From the NCBI RefSeq assembly GCF_000374345.1, contig NZ_KB894001.1:1-46066 (forward strand): a stretch of DNA of 46,066 bases. Reading direction: 5' to 3'. This DNA is from Heyndrickxia acidiproducens DSM 23148. GTDB lineage: Bacteria > Bacillota > Bacilli > Bacillales > Bacillaceae_C. The translations under genes were made by a program, and so were the position numbers. This document shows positions 1 through 7,034 of the stretch, piece by piece (positions within the stretch are counted from its first letter, which is position 1; every line of letters begins with the position of its first letter). The notes below the pieces were generated by a model that ran no database searches, had not been told where the DNA came from, and saw only the letters and a program-made list of their open reading frames with translations.

Positions 1-300
1 TACTTTAGCTTGGTTTTCGCAACTTCGGTATACATGGTGTAGGCGATTGAACGTTGAAGATTTTACGTGACAGACGTTTTTCCTGTCACAACCTCATATC
101 TTCAGTTTTCAAAGAACAACTTACAAGTATATAATAGCACATATGTTCCTGTTCTTCAACAACTTTGGCTAACGCCAACCGACATTCATCTCCCACCTAT
201 TCATTGGGCTAATGCCCTTCACATTCCTTGAGGTGGGAGTCTTCTGTCGGAAAATGATAAAAAGAAATGCAATAACCATTATAAAAGAAAATTTCTATAC
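1..300. mobile_element. Edge of a probable IS200/IS605-type (tnpB) element
   Basis: A subterminal stem-loop spans 180-240: arms CCGACA and CTCCCACCT on the left mirror AGGTGGGAG and TGTCGG on the right, with an asymmetric internal loop. This is the style of hairpin found at the ends of IS200/IS605-family tnpB elements. On the minus strand there is a good sigma-A promoter (TTGAAG, 17 nt, TATTAT at about 130-158) reading left out of the window. It is followed by a boxA-like TTCTTTGAAAACTG and a GTGACAG/CTGTCAC stem (67-89). No transposase ORF lies inside the window, so element type, orientation and exact end are inferred and uncertain. Confidence 0.4.
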
Positions 301-303
301 AAG

Positions 304-334
304 AACCCTATATCCTGTTCAAGGATATAGGGTT
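304..334 (-). terminator. Hairpin downstream of znuA
   Basis: A perfect 12-bp stem (AACCCTATATCC, 7-nt loop, GGATATAGGGTT) lies 35 nt past the znuA stop. It has only a weak T-rich tail on the minus strand, so it is a probable rather than classical intrinsic terminator. Confidence 0.5.
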
Positions 335-368
335 CCAAATCTTTTTGAACAAACGTCCAAGCGTTGGT

Positions 369-1262
369 CTAGTGCAAGGCTTTTTTTAATGCCGCTAAGT
401 TATTTTGCATCAATGTAAAGTAATCTTCATGCGCATTGATTTCTTTTTTTGTGCGGACGCCGAGGTGGTGGATGTATACCGGCTTCGTACCCGTTTCATC
501 CCGGACCACATTCGCAATTTTTGAGGAAGCATTTTTTTCAAAGACTATATATGCCAGGCGGTCCTTTTTCACGCGTTGAATAATGTTCTCCAGCTGTTTT
601 TGCGACGGTTCATCCGAGGTCGAGAGCCCGGCAATCGGGAGCTGCCTGATTCCGTATCGTTTCACCCAGTACCCGTAGGCTGCATGGGAAACGACAATTT
701 CTTTGTTGGGTGATTTTTTCACGGTTTCTTTATATTCCTGATTGACATTATCTAGTTTTTTGGCCAGCTGTTTGTAGTTGGTTTCAAAATACGCTTTTTT
801 CTTTGGCATTTTTTTCGATAACTGCGCGGTGATCATGGCTGACATTTGTTTGACGTAAATGGGATCCAGCCATACATGCGGGTCAACGTTCTGGCTGTTT
901 TTATCCGGAACATCAAGCCGGTCCCCAAGCGCCACCATTTTCACATTCTCGCCTTGCAAAACATTTTTCGCCTTATTTGCAAAGCCTTCAAGCCCGAGAC
1001 CGATGTAGAAGAAAAAATCCGAATCGGCAAGCTTTAAAATATCTTTTTGGGAAGGTTCATAGGTGTGTTCATCCGTTCCCGGCGGGTAAATCGTATTGAC
1101 TTTAACATATTTTCCGCCAATTTGCTGGGTTACATATTCCAATGGATATACAGTTGTATACACGGAAATCGTATTGCCCGCTGATTTATTTTGCCCATTG
1201 TTAGCACAGGCGCCAAGAAGCAGTACGGTGCAAATGAAGAGCGCGAATGCGGTTTTTTTCAA
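369..1262 (-). CDS. znuA: Zinc ABC transporter substrate-binding lipoprotein (ZnuA/AdcA family)
   Basis: Extracellular metal-binding lipoprotein that delivers Zn(II) to a ZnuBC-type ABC importer. The 297-residue protein has a lipoprotein signal with lipobox LLGAC near residues 15-19, followed by the cluster A-I binding fold. Likely metal-ligand histidines sit in the motifs DEHTYEPSQ, DPHVWLDP and VVSHAAYGY. It lacks the long His-rich loop and the C-terminal ZinT domain found in some AdcA proteins. The start is a TTG codon placed 8 nt after AGGAG. A near-perfect Zur operator follows the promoter, which favours zinc over manganese. No permease or ATPase partner lies beside it in this window; znuBC must be elsewhere or beyond the left edge. 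Confidence 0.85.
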   Translation of the reverse strand: MKKTAFALFICTVLLLGACANNGQNKSAGNTISVYTTVYPLEYVTQQIGGKYVKVNTIYPPGTDEHTYEPSQKDILKLADSDFFFYIGLGLEGFANKAKNVLQGENVKMVALGDRLDVPDKNSQNVDPHVWLDPIYVKQMSAMITAQLSKKMPKKKAYFETNYKQLAKKLDNVNQEYKETVKKSPNKEIVVSHAAYGYWVKRYGIRQLPIAGLSTSDEPSQKQLENIIQRVKKDRLAYIVFEKNASSKIANVVRDETGTKPVYIHHLGVRTKKEINAHEDYFTLMQNNLAALKKALH

Positions 1263-1330
1263 AACAAAAGCTCCTTTCAGTTGATGTTTTCCGGTTAATC
1301 TTTCGGGTTTTTTCAGCTGCAGGTATTTGT

Positions 1331-1351
1331 GAATAAGAATGATTACGATTT
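1331..1351 (-). promoter_or_regulatory. Zur box
   Basis: The 21-bp site ends in GATTACGATTT and matches the B. subtilis Zur operator (TCGTAAT-N-ATTACGA core with AAA/TTT flanks) at about 17 of 20 positions. The three mismatches are all in the left half. It lies just downstream of the znuA -10 element, a position that would block transcription when zinc is plentiful. Confidence 0.75.
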
Positions 1352-1365
1352 ACCATGCAAAAAAC

Positions 1366-1394
1366 ATCATACTAGAAAGCTGGCGTGAAAGCAA
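1366..1394 (-). promoter_or_regulatory. Sigma-A promoter of znuA
   Basis: On the minus strand, TTGCTT (1394-1389), a 17-nt spacer and TATGAT (1371-1366). Transcription would start just before or within the Zur box at 1331-1351. Confidence 0.7.
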
Positions 1395-1525
1395 GTAAAA
1401 TTTTTGCTGCATGAAAACGAAAAAGGGCAGCGTAAAAGTCTGCCCCTGTTCTCCATGCGCGCTGCCTTTATCCTCCACAGCCAGCTGTTTCCAGCATGTC
1501 GTATGAGCTGTTCATCGCTTGTACA

Positions 1526-1570
1526 TGCAAGTCCGCACCAAAAGAACAAGCTTTTTGGTGCGGACTTGCA
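1526..1570. repeat. Perfect 18-bp inverted repeat
   Basis: Arms TGCAAGTCCGCACCAAAA (1526-1543) and its exact complement (1553-1570) are separated by 9 nt. The site lies between znuA (divergent side) and the yidD 3' end. It has no T-run on either strand, so it is not a classical terminator. The rest of 1400-1637 holds no gene I can support. Confidence 0.7.
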
Positions 1571-1637
1571 AATTTTATGTTGCTTTCTTTTATCATCAGC
1601 AGCGTATTCTACATAAAAGGCGGATGGCGTGTCTGCC

Positions 1638-1886
1638 TTATTCATGGGAAGTATGTTTTTTTCCGGGCCATTGTTCCGGAACGGGATCATAGCCGCCGGA
1701 GTGGAACGGGTGGCATTTTAAAATTCTTCTGATGGTTAAATACCCGCCGCGCAATGCTCCAAACCGCTTAATGGCCTCCAACCCGTAATTGGAGCAGGTT
1801 GGCTGGAAACGGCAGCTTGGCGGCGTGAGAGGGGAAATCACCAGTTGGTAAAAACGGATCATTTTGATTAAAATCAATTTCAGCAT
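1638..1886 (-). CDS. yidD: Membrane protein insertion efficiency factor YidD
   Basis: Small membrane-associated protein that assists YidC/Sec-dependent insertion of membrane proteins. The 82-residue sequence shows the family core: an N-terminal amphipathic segment ([14 protein letters not shown]), the conserved [15 protein letters not shown] cysteine motif at about residues 25-39, and the [13 protein letters not shown] motif near residues 58-70. Length is normal for the family (about 75-85). The ATG at 1886 follows an AGGGG ribosome site. It is monocistronic here and diverges from dps. The B. subtilis counterpart is YtjA. Confidence 0.95.
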   Translation of the reverse strand: MLKLILIKMIRFYQLVISPLTPPSCRFQPTCSNYGLEAIKRFGALRGGYLTIRRILKCHPFHSGGYDPVPEQWPGKKHTSHE

Positions 1887-1967
1887 CGGCCGGCCCCTTC
1901 AATCAAATATGGTTCTGACCTTATTTTAGCATGATTTGAATAGATCTGTACAAGATATGTATTAGGT

Positions 1968-1992
1968 GTTTGAATACCTGGCAAACGGGTAT
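1968..1992 (+). promoter_or_regulatory. Sigma-B promoter of dps
   Basis: GTTTGA (1968-1973), a 13-nt spacer and GGGTAT (1987-1992) match the general-stress sigma-B consensus (GTTTAA / GGGTAT). It lies 26 nt before the dps start codon. This fits the known stress control of dps in B. subtilis. Confidence 0.75.
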
Positions 1993-2018
1993 CACAAAAA
2001 ACAGGAGGTTGATTATAC

Positions 2019-2468
2019 ATGGCTGAAAATGAACAATTACTTGGCATATTGAACAAGCAAGTGGCAAACTGGACAGTGCTGTACACAAAATTGCACAATT
2101 ACCATTGGTATGTAAAAGGCCCGCAATTTTTGAGCCTTCATGCTAAATTCGAGGAATTATACGATCTTGCCAACTTATACATCGATGAATTGGCAGAACG
2201 CTTACTGGCTTTGAACGGTAAACCGGTTGCCACTTTAAAAGAGTCCCTGGCTACTGCATCTATATATGAAGCAAACGGCCATGAAACAACGGAGGAAATG
2301 GTGGAGCAGGTTACCAATGATTTTGCGGTCATCGCAAAAGAACTGGAAGAAGCCATCCAATTGGCAAACGAAGTCCACGACGACGCAACCGCCGACATGT
2401 TTATCGGCATCCAGGAAACCCTCGACAAAAACATCTGGATGCTCGAAGCCTACCTCGAAAAACGGTAA
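2019..2468 (+). CDS. dps: Dps-family ferritin-like DNA-protection protein
   Basis: Forms a dodecameric shell that oxidises Fe(II) with peroxide and stores the iron, protecting DNA in stressed or starved cells. The 149-residue protein carries the full inter-subunit ferroxidase signature: H29 in YHWYV, H41 in LHAKFEE, and D56 and E60 in IDELAERL. An AGGAGGT site 8 nt upstream sets the ATG at 2019. The promoter is of sigma-B type. No partner genes are cotranscribed; a repeat block and a bidirectional terminator follow. Confidence 0.95.
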   Translation: MAENEQLLGILNKQVANWTVLYTKLHNYHWYVKGPQFLSLHAKFEELYDLANLYIDELAERLLALNGKPVATLKESLATASIYEANGHETTEEMVEQVTNDFAVIAKELEEAIQLANEVHDDATADMFIGIQETLDKNIWMLEAYLEKR

Positions 2469-2790
2469 AAAGAAAAGCGGAGGGCGCTTGCCCATCGGCG
2501 ACAGGCAACTGGGCCGGCCCCAATGAAGTCCGCCCTTTGACTTCAATGGGGCAGGAACAGTTGACCCCGAGCCGATAGCGCCCACAGCTGGATCAAGAAA
2601 AGCGGAGGCGACTGTCCATCGGCGTACGGATTTTGCAGTCTTTGACTGAGATAAAGGAAACACGATGAGCCTGATAAGGCGAATCGATGTTGACTTATCG
2701 CAGGGAAAAGACGTAGAAATCCGCTAGCCGATAGGAGACGCAGCTGGATCAAGAAAAGCGAAGGGCGCTTGCTTATCGGCGTCTAAATTC
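2464..2790. repeat. Dispersed repeat block, three unit starts
   Basis: Three direct copies of the unit start AGAAAAGCG(G/A)AGG..ATCGGCG occur at 2471, 2596 and 2752. The first two units end with CAGCTGGATCA and contain internal inverted pairs such as ATCGGC/GCCGATAG. Inside the first unit, the segment from GGCCGGCCC to GTTGACCC (about 2513-2569) recurs in inverted orientation at 10457-10526. No ORF here is credible. The 360-nt gap between dps and the next gene consists of this block plus a terminator. Confidence 0.8.
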
Positions 2791-2830
2791 AAAAAACAGC
2801 TGCTCCGGAAAACCGGAGCAGCTGTTTTTT
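2791..2830. terminator. Bidirectional intrinsic terminator
   Basis: A perfect 18-bp stem: AAAAAACAGCTGCTCCGG, a 4-nt AAAA loop, and the complement ending in TTTTTT. It has the A/T tails needed in both directions. It serves the dps transcript and the convergent 82-codon gene, whose last two nucleotides it overlaps. Confidence 0.9.
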
Positions 2831-3077
2831 ATTGCAAATATTTGGTTGACGGGTAAGCATCATAGCTGGCGTAATCCGCGAACTTATTTTTTAACGTTTC
2901 CAATATGTATAGTCCGATAAAATGCTCAAGTTCTGCATTGCTCATATCATTTACGATTGTGAGCAAATCTTTGCGGTTATAATTTTCAATTACCGCTGCT
3001 GTGATCGCGTCCAAGTCCTCTTCATCCCCTGTCAGCTGGTCCCGGTACAACTCGAACAATTCATCAACTAACCTCAT
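2829..3077 (-). CDS. Small conserved Bacillus protein (DUF6154-like)
   Basis: Acidic 82-residue protein without signal peptide or membrane segment. The start MRLVDELFELYRDQLTGDEED and the helical remainder resemble a small family of unknown function in Bacillus (I believe DUF6154). An AAAGGAGGAG ribosome site sits 5-6 nt before the ATG, strongly supporting translation. It lies alone between dps and ytkD, convergent with dps and sharing its terminator. Family assignment is from memory and tentative; that the gene is real is well supported. Confidence 0.7.
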   Translation of the reverse strand: MRLVDELFELYRDQLTGDEEDLDAITAAVIENYNRKDLLTIVNDMSNAELEHFIGLYILETLKNKFADYASYDAYPSTKYLQ

Positions 3078-3242
3078 AGCCTCTCCTCCTTTGCCGGTTT
3101 ATCCCACCTTAACGGGCACTTTATTTTACACGTATCCTTAAATATGCACTTTTAAACATTGTATGGTTATTTTATCGGAAAGTACAGCAGAAAATACACA
3201 GGCTTACAAGAAAAAATTCGATCCATTTCGCGGCCCCTGTCG

Positions 3243-3248
3243 TATAAT
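3243..3248 (+). promoter_or_regulatory. -10 element of ytkD
   Basis: A consensus TATAAT lies 19 nt before the chosen ATG of ytkD. No good -35 box is visible at 16-18 nt. It lies inside the longer open frame that starts at 3163, which argues against that longer start. Confidence 0.45.
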
Positions 3249-3267
3249 GGGGTCCAGGGGGGATTTT

Positions 3268-3738
3268 ATGTGCCAATTTGTCGATTTGAATGGCAACCCG
3301 GTCTTATTAAAATTTAAAAAAAACGCATTTTCTATTGAACCCCGCCATGTCCTTGTCCTCGCAAAATACAAGAAGGACTGGCTGTTAACCAAACACCCGA
3401 TACGCGGCCTTGAATTTCCGGGCGGCAAAAGGGAACCAGGGGAAACGGTGGAAGAGGCGGCAGCCCGCGAATTATTTGAAGAAACAGGCGGCATTGCCGA
3501 AAGCATGGACTACCTCGGTGAATACATGGTGGAGGACCGCCGGAACGAGCCGTTTGTGAAAGCTATTTTGTACGCGGAAATCAGCCGTATGAAAGCAAAG
3601 GAAAATTACAGGGAAACAGACGGACCTGTCCTGATTCAAGGAGAACTGCGGGACAAACTTCATGATTCGGAATACAGCTTTTTGATGAAAGACGGGGTTG
3701 TGGAAACGGCAATCGAAAAATTATCGGATAAGTTATGA
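3268..3738 (+). CDS. ytkD: Nudix hydrolase YtkD (8-oxo-dGTP/nucleoside triphosphatase)
   Basis: Sanitises oxidised nucleotides; in B. subtilis YtkD hydrolyses 8-oxo-dGTP and has also been linked to RNA 5'-end processing. The Nudix box is intact: G-G-K-R-E-P-G-E, then R-E-L-F-E-E-T-G (about residues 52-74). The open frame extends upstream to 3163, but the ATG at 3268 is preferred. It has a GGGGGG ribosome site 5 nt upstream, a TATAAT box just before that, and gives 156 residues, close to the 158 of B. subtilis YtkD. The C-terminal SFLMKDGV motif is also typical. Confidence 0.9.
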   Translation: MCQFVDLNGNPVLLKFKKNAFSIEPRHVLVLAKYKKDWLLTKHPIRGLEFPGGKREPGETVEEAAARELFEETGGIAESMDYLGEYMVEDRRNEPFVKAILYAEISRMKAKENYRETDGPVLIQGELRDKLHDSEYSFLMKDGVVETAIEKLSDKL

Positions 3739-3770
3739 TCCGGTGCAGCAAAAAATGCACCGGAACAAGC

Positions 3771-4577
3771 TTATTTGTCTTTGATTAATTTTTTCTCGAG
3801 CAGATCAACCAGCTGATACATAATCGTGGCGATCACGGCGATGATGATCATGGACAGCATTACGAGTGTAAAATTAAAGACCTGGAAGCCATAAATAATC
3901 ATGTAGCCGAGTCCTTGTGAGGAAACCAGGTACTCGCCGACAATGACGCCGACCCAGGCAAGCCCGACGTTGACTTTTAAAGTGGAAATCACAGTCGGAA
4001 TGGTCGCCGGGACAATCGCTTCACGGAAGACCTGGAAGCGGGTAGCACCGAAGGAACGCAGCACCTTCACATAATTTGGATCGACATCGCGGAATGCCGT
4101 ATAGATGACAATCGTCGTCACAATCACGGATATAATAATCCCCATTGAAATGATGGATAAAAACCCGGGGCCCATCATCACGATCAAAATCGGTCCGAGC
4201 GCCACTTTCGGCATCGCGTTGAAAATCACCAAATACGGATCAAAAACTTTGGATAAAAATGGCGACCACCAGAGAATTGCGGCGATCACAGCACCGAGAA
4301 GGGTTCCAAGGATAAAACCCATCACTGTCTCGAATACGGTGATGCCCAAATGGACATAAAGCGATCCGTCCTCGATTTTGTCTGCAAACAGCGCCCATAC
4401 CTTTACCGGCGAGCTAAAAATTAGCGGGTCTATCCAGTGGTAGCGGCTCGCGATTTCCCAGAAGCTGAAAAATAAAACCAGAATCAGCAGCTGGTAAAAG
4501 CGGACTTTGCGTTTTTCTTTTTGAATCCCGGTAATATAGTCTTGGTGCTGGAGCAGCGGCTTACCGTTCGTTTTCAA
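3771..4577 (-). CDS. ytlD: ABC importer permease YtlD (SsuC/ThiX family)
   Basis: Integral membrane subunit of an importer for a small organic solute in the nitrate/sulfonate/pyrimidine-precursor class. It shows about six hydrophobic segments and the EAA-type loop [15 protein letters not shown] that docks on the ATPase. The open frame extends to 4679 inside ytlC, but the best start is the TTG at 4577, 10 nt after AAGGAG. This gives 268 residues (family about 260) and a 17-nt overlap with the ytlC stop, typical of translational coupling. It is the last gene of the ytlA-ytlC-ytlD operon and lies convergent to ytkD, as in B. subtilis. Confidence 0.85.
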   Translation of the reverse strand: MKTNGKPLLQHQDYITGIQKEKRKVRFYQLLILVLFFSFWEIASRYHWIDPLIFSSPVKVWALFADKIEDGSLYVHLGITVFETVMGFILGTLLGAVIAAILWWSPFLSKVFDPYLVIFNAMPKVALGPILIVMMGPGFLSIISMGIIISVIVTTIVIYTAFRDVDPNYVKVLRSFGATRFQVFREAIVPATIPTVISTLKVNVGLAWVGVIVGEYLVSSQGLGYMIIYGFQVFNFTLVMLSMIIIAVIATIMYQLVDLLEKKLIKDK

Positions 4578-5334
4578 GAGACTCCAGCTCCTTCCATATT
4601 TCATTAAACAGCACTGTGTAAGATTCTTTGCTGCGGGCTTCAAACGGGCGGACCATGCGCAGCTTTTCAGGCACTTCAAACACTTTATGGAGCCGTCCCG
4701 GTTTTGCAGCCAGCAGCAAAATCCGGTCGCTCATCGATATGGCTTCCCCGATATCATGGGTCACCAGAATCGCTGTTTTCTTGAACTGTTTTAATGTCGC
4801 AAACACCAGATCTTCAAGTTTTAACTTTGTCTGGAAATCGAGTGCGGAAAACGGCTCATCCAGCAGCAGGATTTTCGGGTCCACGGCCAGTGTCCGCACA
4901 AGTGCCGCACGTTGCCGCATTCCGCCTGAAAGCTGGCGCGGAAACTGTTTTTCAACTCCGTGCAACCCGATATCATGCAAAAACTGCAGTGCCTTTTGCT
5001 TCGTTTCCGGGTTCAATTGGTTTTTCATCTTAAGACCCAGGCAGATATTTTCTTCAATCGTTTTCCACGGAAACAAATAATCCTGTTGCAGCATATAGCC
5101 AATGGAAGATGCACGGAGATCGGGTGCTTTCCCGTCAATCCGTACTTCGCCCCCGGTTGGCTGCAAAAGTCCGGAAATGATCGAAAGCAGTGTTGTTTTC
5201 CCGCAGCCGCTTGGGCCAAGAAGCGAAACAAATTCGCCTTGCTCCATACTGAAGGAGATCGCTTCTAGTGCCTTCGTCGCCTGCTTTGTCGTGAAATAAG
5301 TATGGTTAACGCTTTTAACGGTCAAAAAGCTCAT
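4561..5334 (-). CDS. ytlC: ABC importer ATP-binding protein YtlC (SsuB/ThiZ family)
   Basis: Energises the importer formed with YtlD and YtlA. The 257-residue protein has Walker [10 protein letters not shown] (residues 39-47), a Q-loop, the signature LSGGMRQR, Walker [13 protein letters not shown] and the H-loop histidine in LVTHDIGEA. The ATG at 5334 lies 74 nt after the ytlA stop. The 3' end overlaps the downstream permease start. Confidence 0.93.
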   Translation of the reverse strand: MSFLTVKSVNHTYFTTKQATKALEAISFSMEQGEFVSLLGPSGCGKTTLLSIISGLLQPTGGEVRIDGKAPDLRASSIGYMLQQDYLFPWKTIEENICLGLKMKNQLNPETKQKALQFLHDIGLHGVEKQFPRQLSGGMRQRAALVRTLAVDPKILLLDEPFSALDFQTKLKLEDLVFATLKQFKKTAILVTHDIGEAISMSDRILLLAAKPGRLHKVFEVPEKLRMVRPFEARSKESYTVLFNEIWKELESLENER

Positions 5335-5408
5335 GAATGATGCCTGCTAAGAAGCATAGCAGGATCCACCACCTTTCTGAAAAAATTGGCTGCAGCCAGG
5401 TATCATAT

Positions 5409-6428
5409 TTATTTCGATGCATTTTTCACAATCGATGTGTTGACAAGCTGATCGTAATCAATCTTTTGCTCGAGTTCGCCGGCTTCTTTCATAATGTCCT
5501 GGAGCGTGTTCCAGCCTTTTTTGGTTAAAATCATATCCGAACTAAACGAGCCCTGGCTGCGGTAACGTTCAATAGAGGAAGCAAGAATGTCCGGCTCCGT
5601 ATCTTTAAAATAAGGATGAACACTTTCCGCAACTACTTTCGGATCGGTTTTTTGCACCCATTTTCCAGCCTTCAGCAGGGCGCGGACAAATTTTTCGGCG
5701 GTCTTTTCGTTTTTGTCCAAGTAACTTTGTTTGGACATGAATGTTGTGTACGGCACTTCGCCGGATTCTTTTCCAAACGAAGCCACAATCGTACCTTTTC
5801 CTTCTTTTTCCATGATCGAGGCCGTCGGTTCAAACAGCTGGACAAAATCACCAGTGCCGGACGCGTAAGCATTTGCAATATTGGCAAAGTCAATGTTTTG
5901 GATCAATTTCGTGTCATTGTGCGGGTCAATATGATGTTTTTTCAGTACGTATTCGCCGACCATTTGCGGCATCCCGCCTTTACGCTGGCCAAGGAAATCC
6001 GAACCTTTCAGCATATCCCAGGAAAAATGGCTGATCTTTTTGCGCGAAACAAGGAAAGTCCCGTCTGTTGCTGTAAGCTGTGCAAAATTGATGACCGGAT
6101 CTGAGGTCTGCTGCTTGTGGACATAAATCGATGTTTCCGAGCCGACAAGTGCGATATCCGCTCCGCCGGAAAGCAGGGTGGTCATCGTTTTGTCGCCGCC
6201 CCAGGTGGTGGTCAGTTGAACATCCAACCCCTCCTCTTTAAAATAGCCCTTTGCAAGTGCCACATAGAGCGGCGTGTAGAAGACGGAGCGGGTGACTTCC
6301 GCGACACGCACTTTTTGAACTTGCTGTTTTTTCGTCCCCGAAATCTTCCCGCTGCCGCATGCACTCAAGCTGAATAACAGAATAGCGGCCAAAAACAAGG
6401 AGAAACCAATTTTCAACCATTTAACCAT
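5409..6428 (-). CDS. ytlA: Substrate-binding lipoprotein YtlA (NMT1/THI5-like)
   Basis: Captures the substrate for the YtlCD importer. The 339-residue protein has a lipoprotein signal ending in lipobox LSAC (about residues 21-24). A periplasmic-binding type II domain of the NMT1/THI5/SsuA class follows (VRVAEVTRSVFYTPLYVALAKGYF near residue 40). Relatives bind thiamine-pyrimidine precursors, sulfonates or nitrate; the substrate cannot be read from the sequence. No TPP riboswitch is visible upstream, which weakens the thiamine-precursor option. GGAGG lies 6-7 nt before the ATG. Confidence 0.85.
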   Translation of the reverse strand: MVKWLKIGFSLFLAAILLFSLSACGSGKISGTKKQQVQKVRVAEVTRSVFYTPLYVALAKGYFKEEGLDVQLTTTWGGDKTMTTLLSGGADIALVGSETSIYVHKQQTSDPVINFAQLTATDGTFLVSRKKISHFSWDMLKGSDFLGQRKGGMPQMVGEYVLKKHHIDPHNDTKLIQNIDFANIANAYASGTGDFVQLFEPTASIMEKEGKGTIVASFGKESGEVPYTTFMSKQSYLDKNEKTAEKFVRALLKAGKWVQKTDPKVVAESVHPYFKDTEPDILASSIERYRSQGSFSSDMILTKKGWNTLQDIMKEAGELEQKIDYDQLVNTSIVKNASK

Positions 6429-6562
6429 GAAAAAACCTCCTCAAAAATTGGGCTTTTTTCTTATAGCCTATGCCGGAAAAGGGGATGTGTGAATGATGAT
6501 AAATCTTCCAGTAAAAGTGAAATCGTCCGTTTTCATGTAAAATTAATTTTTCCAGGCGATAC

Positions 6563-6591
6563 TTGATTTCAAAAAATTTTTTATATAATAG
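6563..6591 (+). promoter_or_regulatory. Promoter of the truncated gntP
   Basis: TTGATT (6563-6568), a 17-nt A/T-rich spacer and TAATAG, with an overlapping TATAAT at 6584 (15-nt spacing). It lies 64-92 nt before the gntP fragment. Signal-rich but A/T-rich sequence, so moderate confidence. Confidence 0.45.
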
Positions 6592-6654
6592 TAGGTATGA
6601 AAACCTCATGAATACTCTTTTTGAAATCGTTTACCAAGAGAGGGGAATGGGATC

Positions 6655-6849
6655 ATGGATACTTATCTACTGCTGATTACATTGTTAGCAATTGTAATTG
6701 TTATTTTAGGAGTTTCTGTGTTTAAGTGGCATGCATTTATCAGCCTGCTCGTTGCCAGTGCATTTCTGGCAATATGCTCGGGCATGCCATGGGATAAAAT
6801 TGTGAGCAGTTACGAGGCCGGGGTTGGCAGTGTGCTGGGTCACAATTAG
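6655..6849 (+). pseudogene. gntP: gntP remnant (gluconate permease, N-terminal about 64 codons)
   Basis: The first about 62 residues (WHAFISLLVASAFLAICSG, then the MPWDKIVSSYEAGVGSVLGH region) match the start of the GntP family of gluconate:H+ symporters, which are normally about 440-450 residues. Reading stops at a TAG that belongs to the first copy of a palindromic repeat array starting at 6844. No other part of gntP is present before gntK. The promoter region and a GAGAGGGG ribosome site are intact, so the break looks recent. It points toward gntK, which lies on the opposite strand; normally the two are codirectional. Confidence 0.8.
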
Positions 6850-6990
6850 ACAAAAGAGAAAGGAACGAGGTGTCTTTTGTCTAATTAGAAGCCCCAATTA
6901 GACAAAAGGGAAAGGAACGAGGCGGCTTCTGTCTAATTAGAATCCCCAATTAGACAAAAGCCAACGGAATAAGGTACCTTTTGTCTAATT
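6844..6990. repeat. Palindromic tandem array A1, three 52-bp units
   Basis: Units start at 6844, 6896 and 6948. Each has arms AATTAGACAAAAG and CTTTTGTCTAATT around a GA-rich centre (GGAAAGGAACGAGG-like), so each can fold as a 13-bp hairpin. Spacing is exactly 52 bp. The same family recurs at 26163-26376. Confidence 0.9.
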
Positions 6991-7034
6991 GAAGGAAAAA
7001 CCGGCCGCCATGCGTGGGTTCGTTGAAAGAAATG

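Noticed and set aside
6429..6640. TPP riboswitch upstream of ytlA (expected if it were a thiamine-precursor importer)
   Set aside because: No conserved TPP aptamer motifs found on the minus strand before ytlA.
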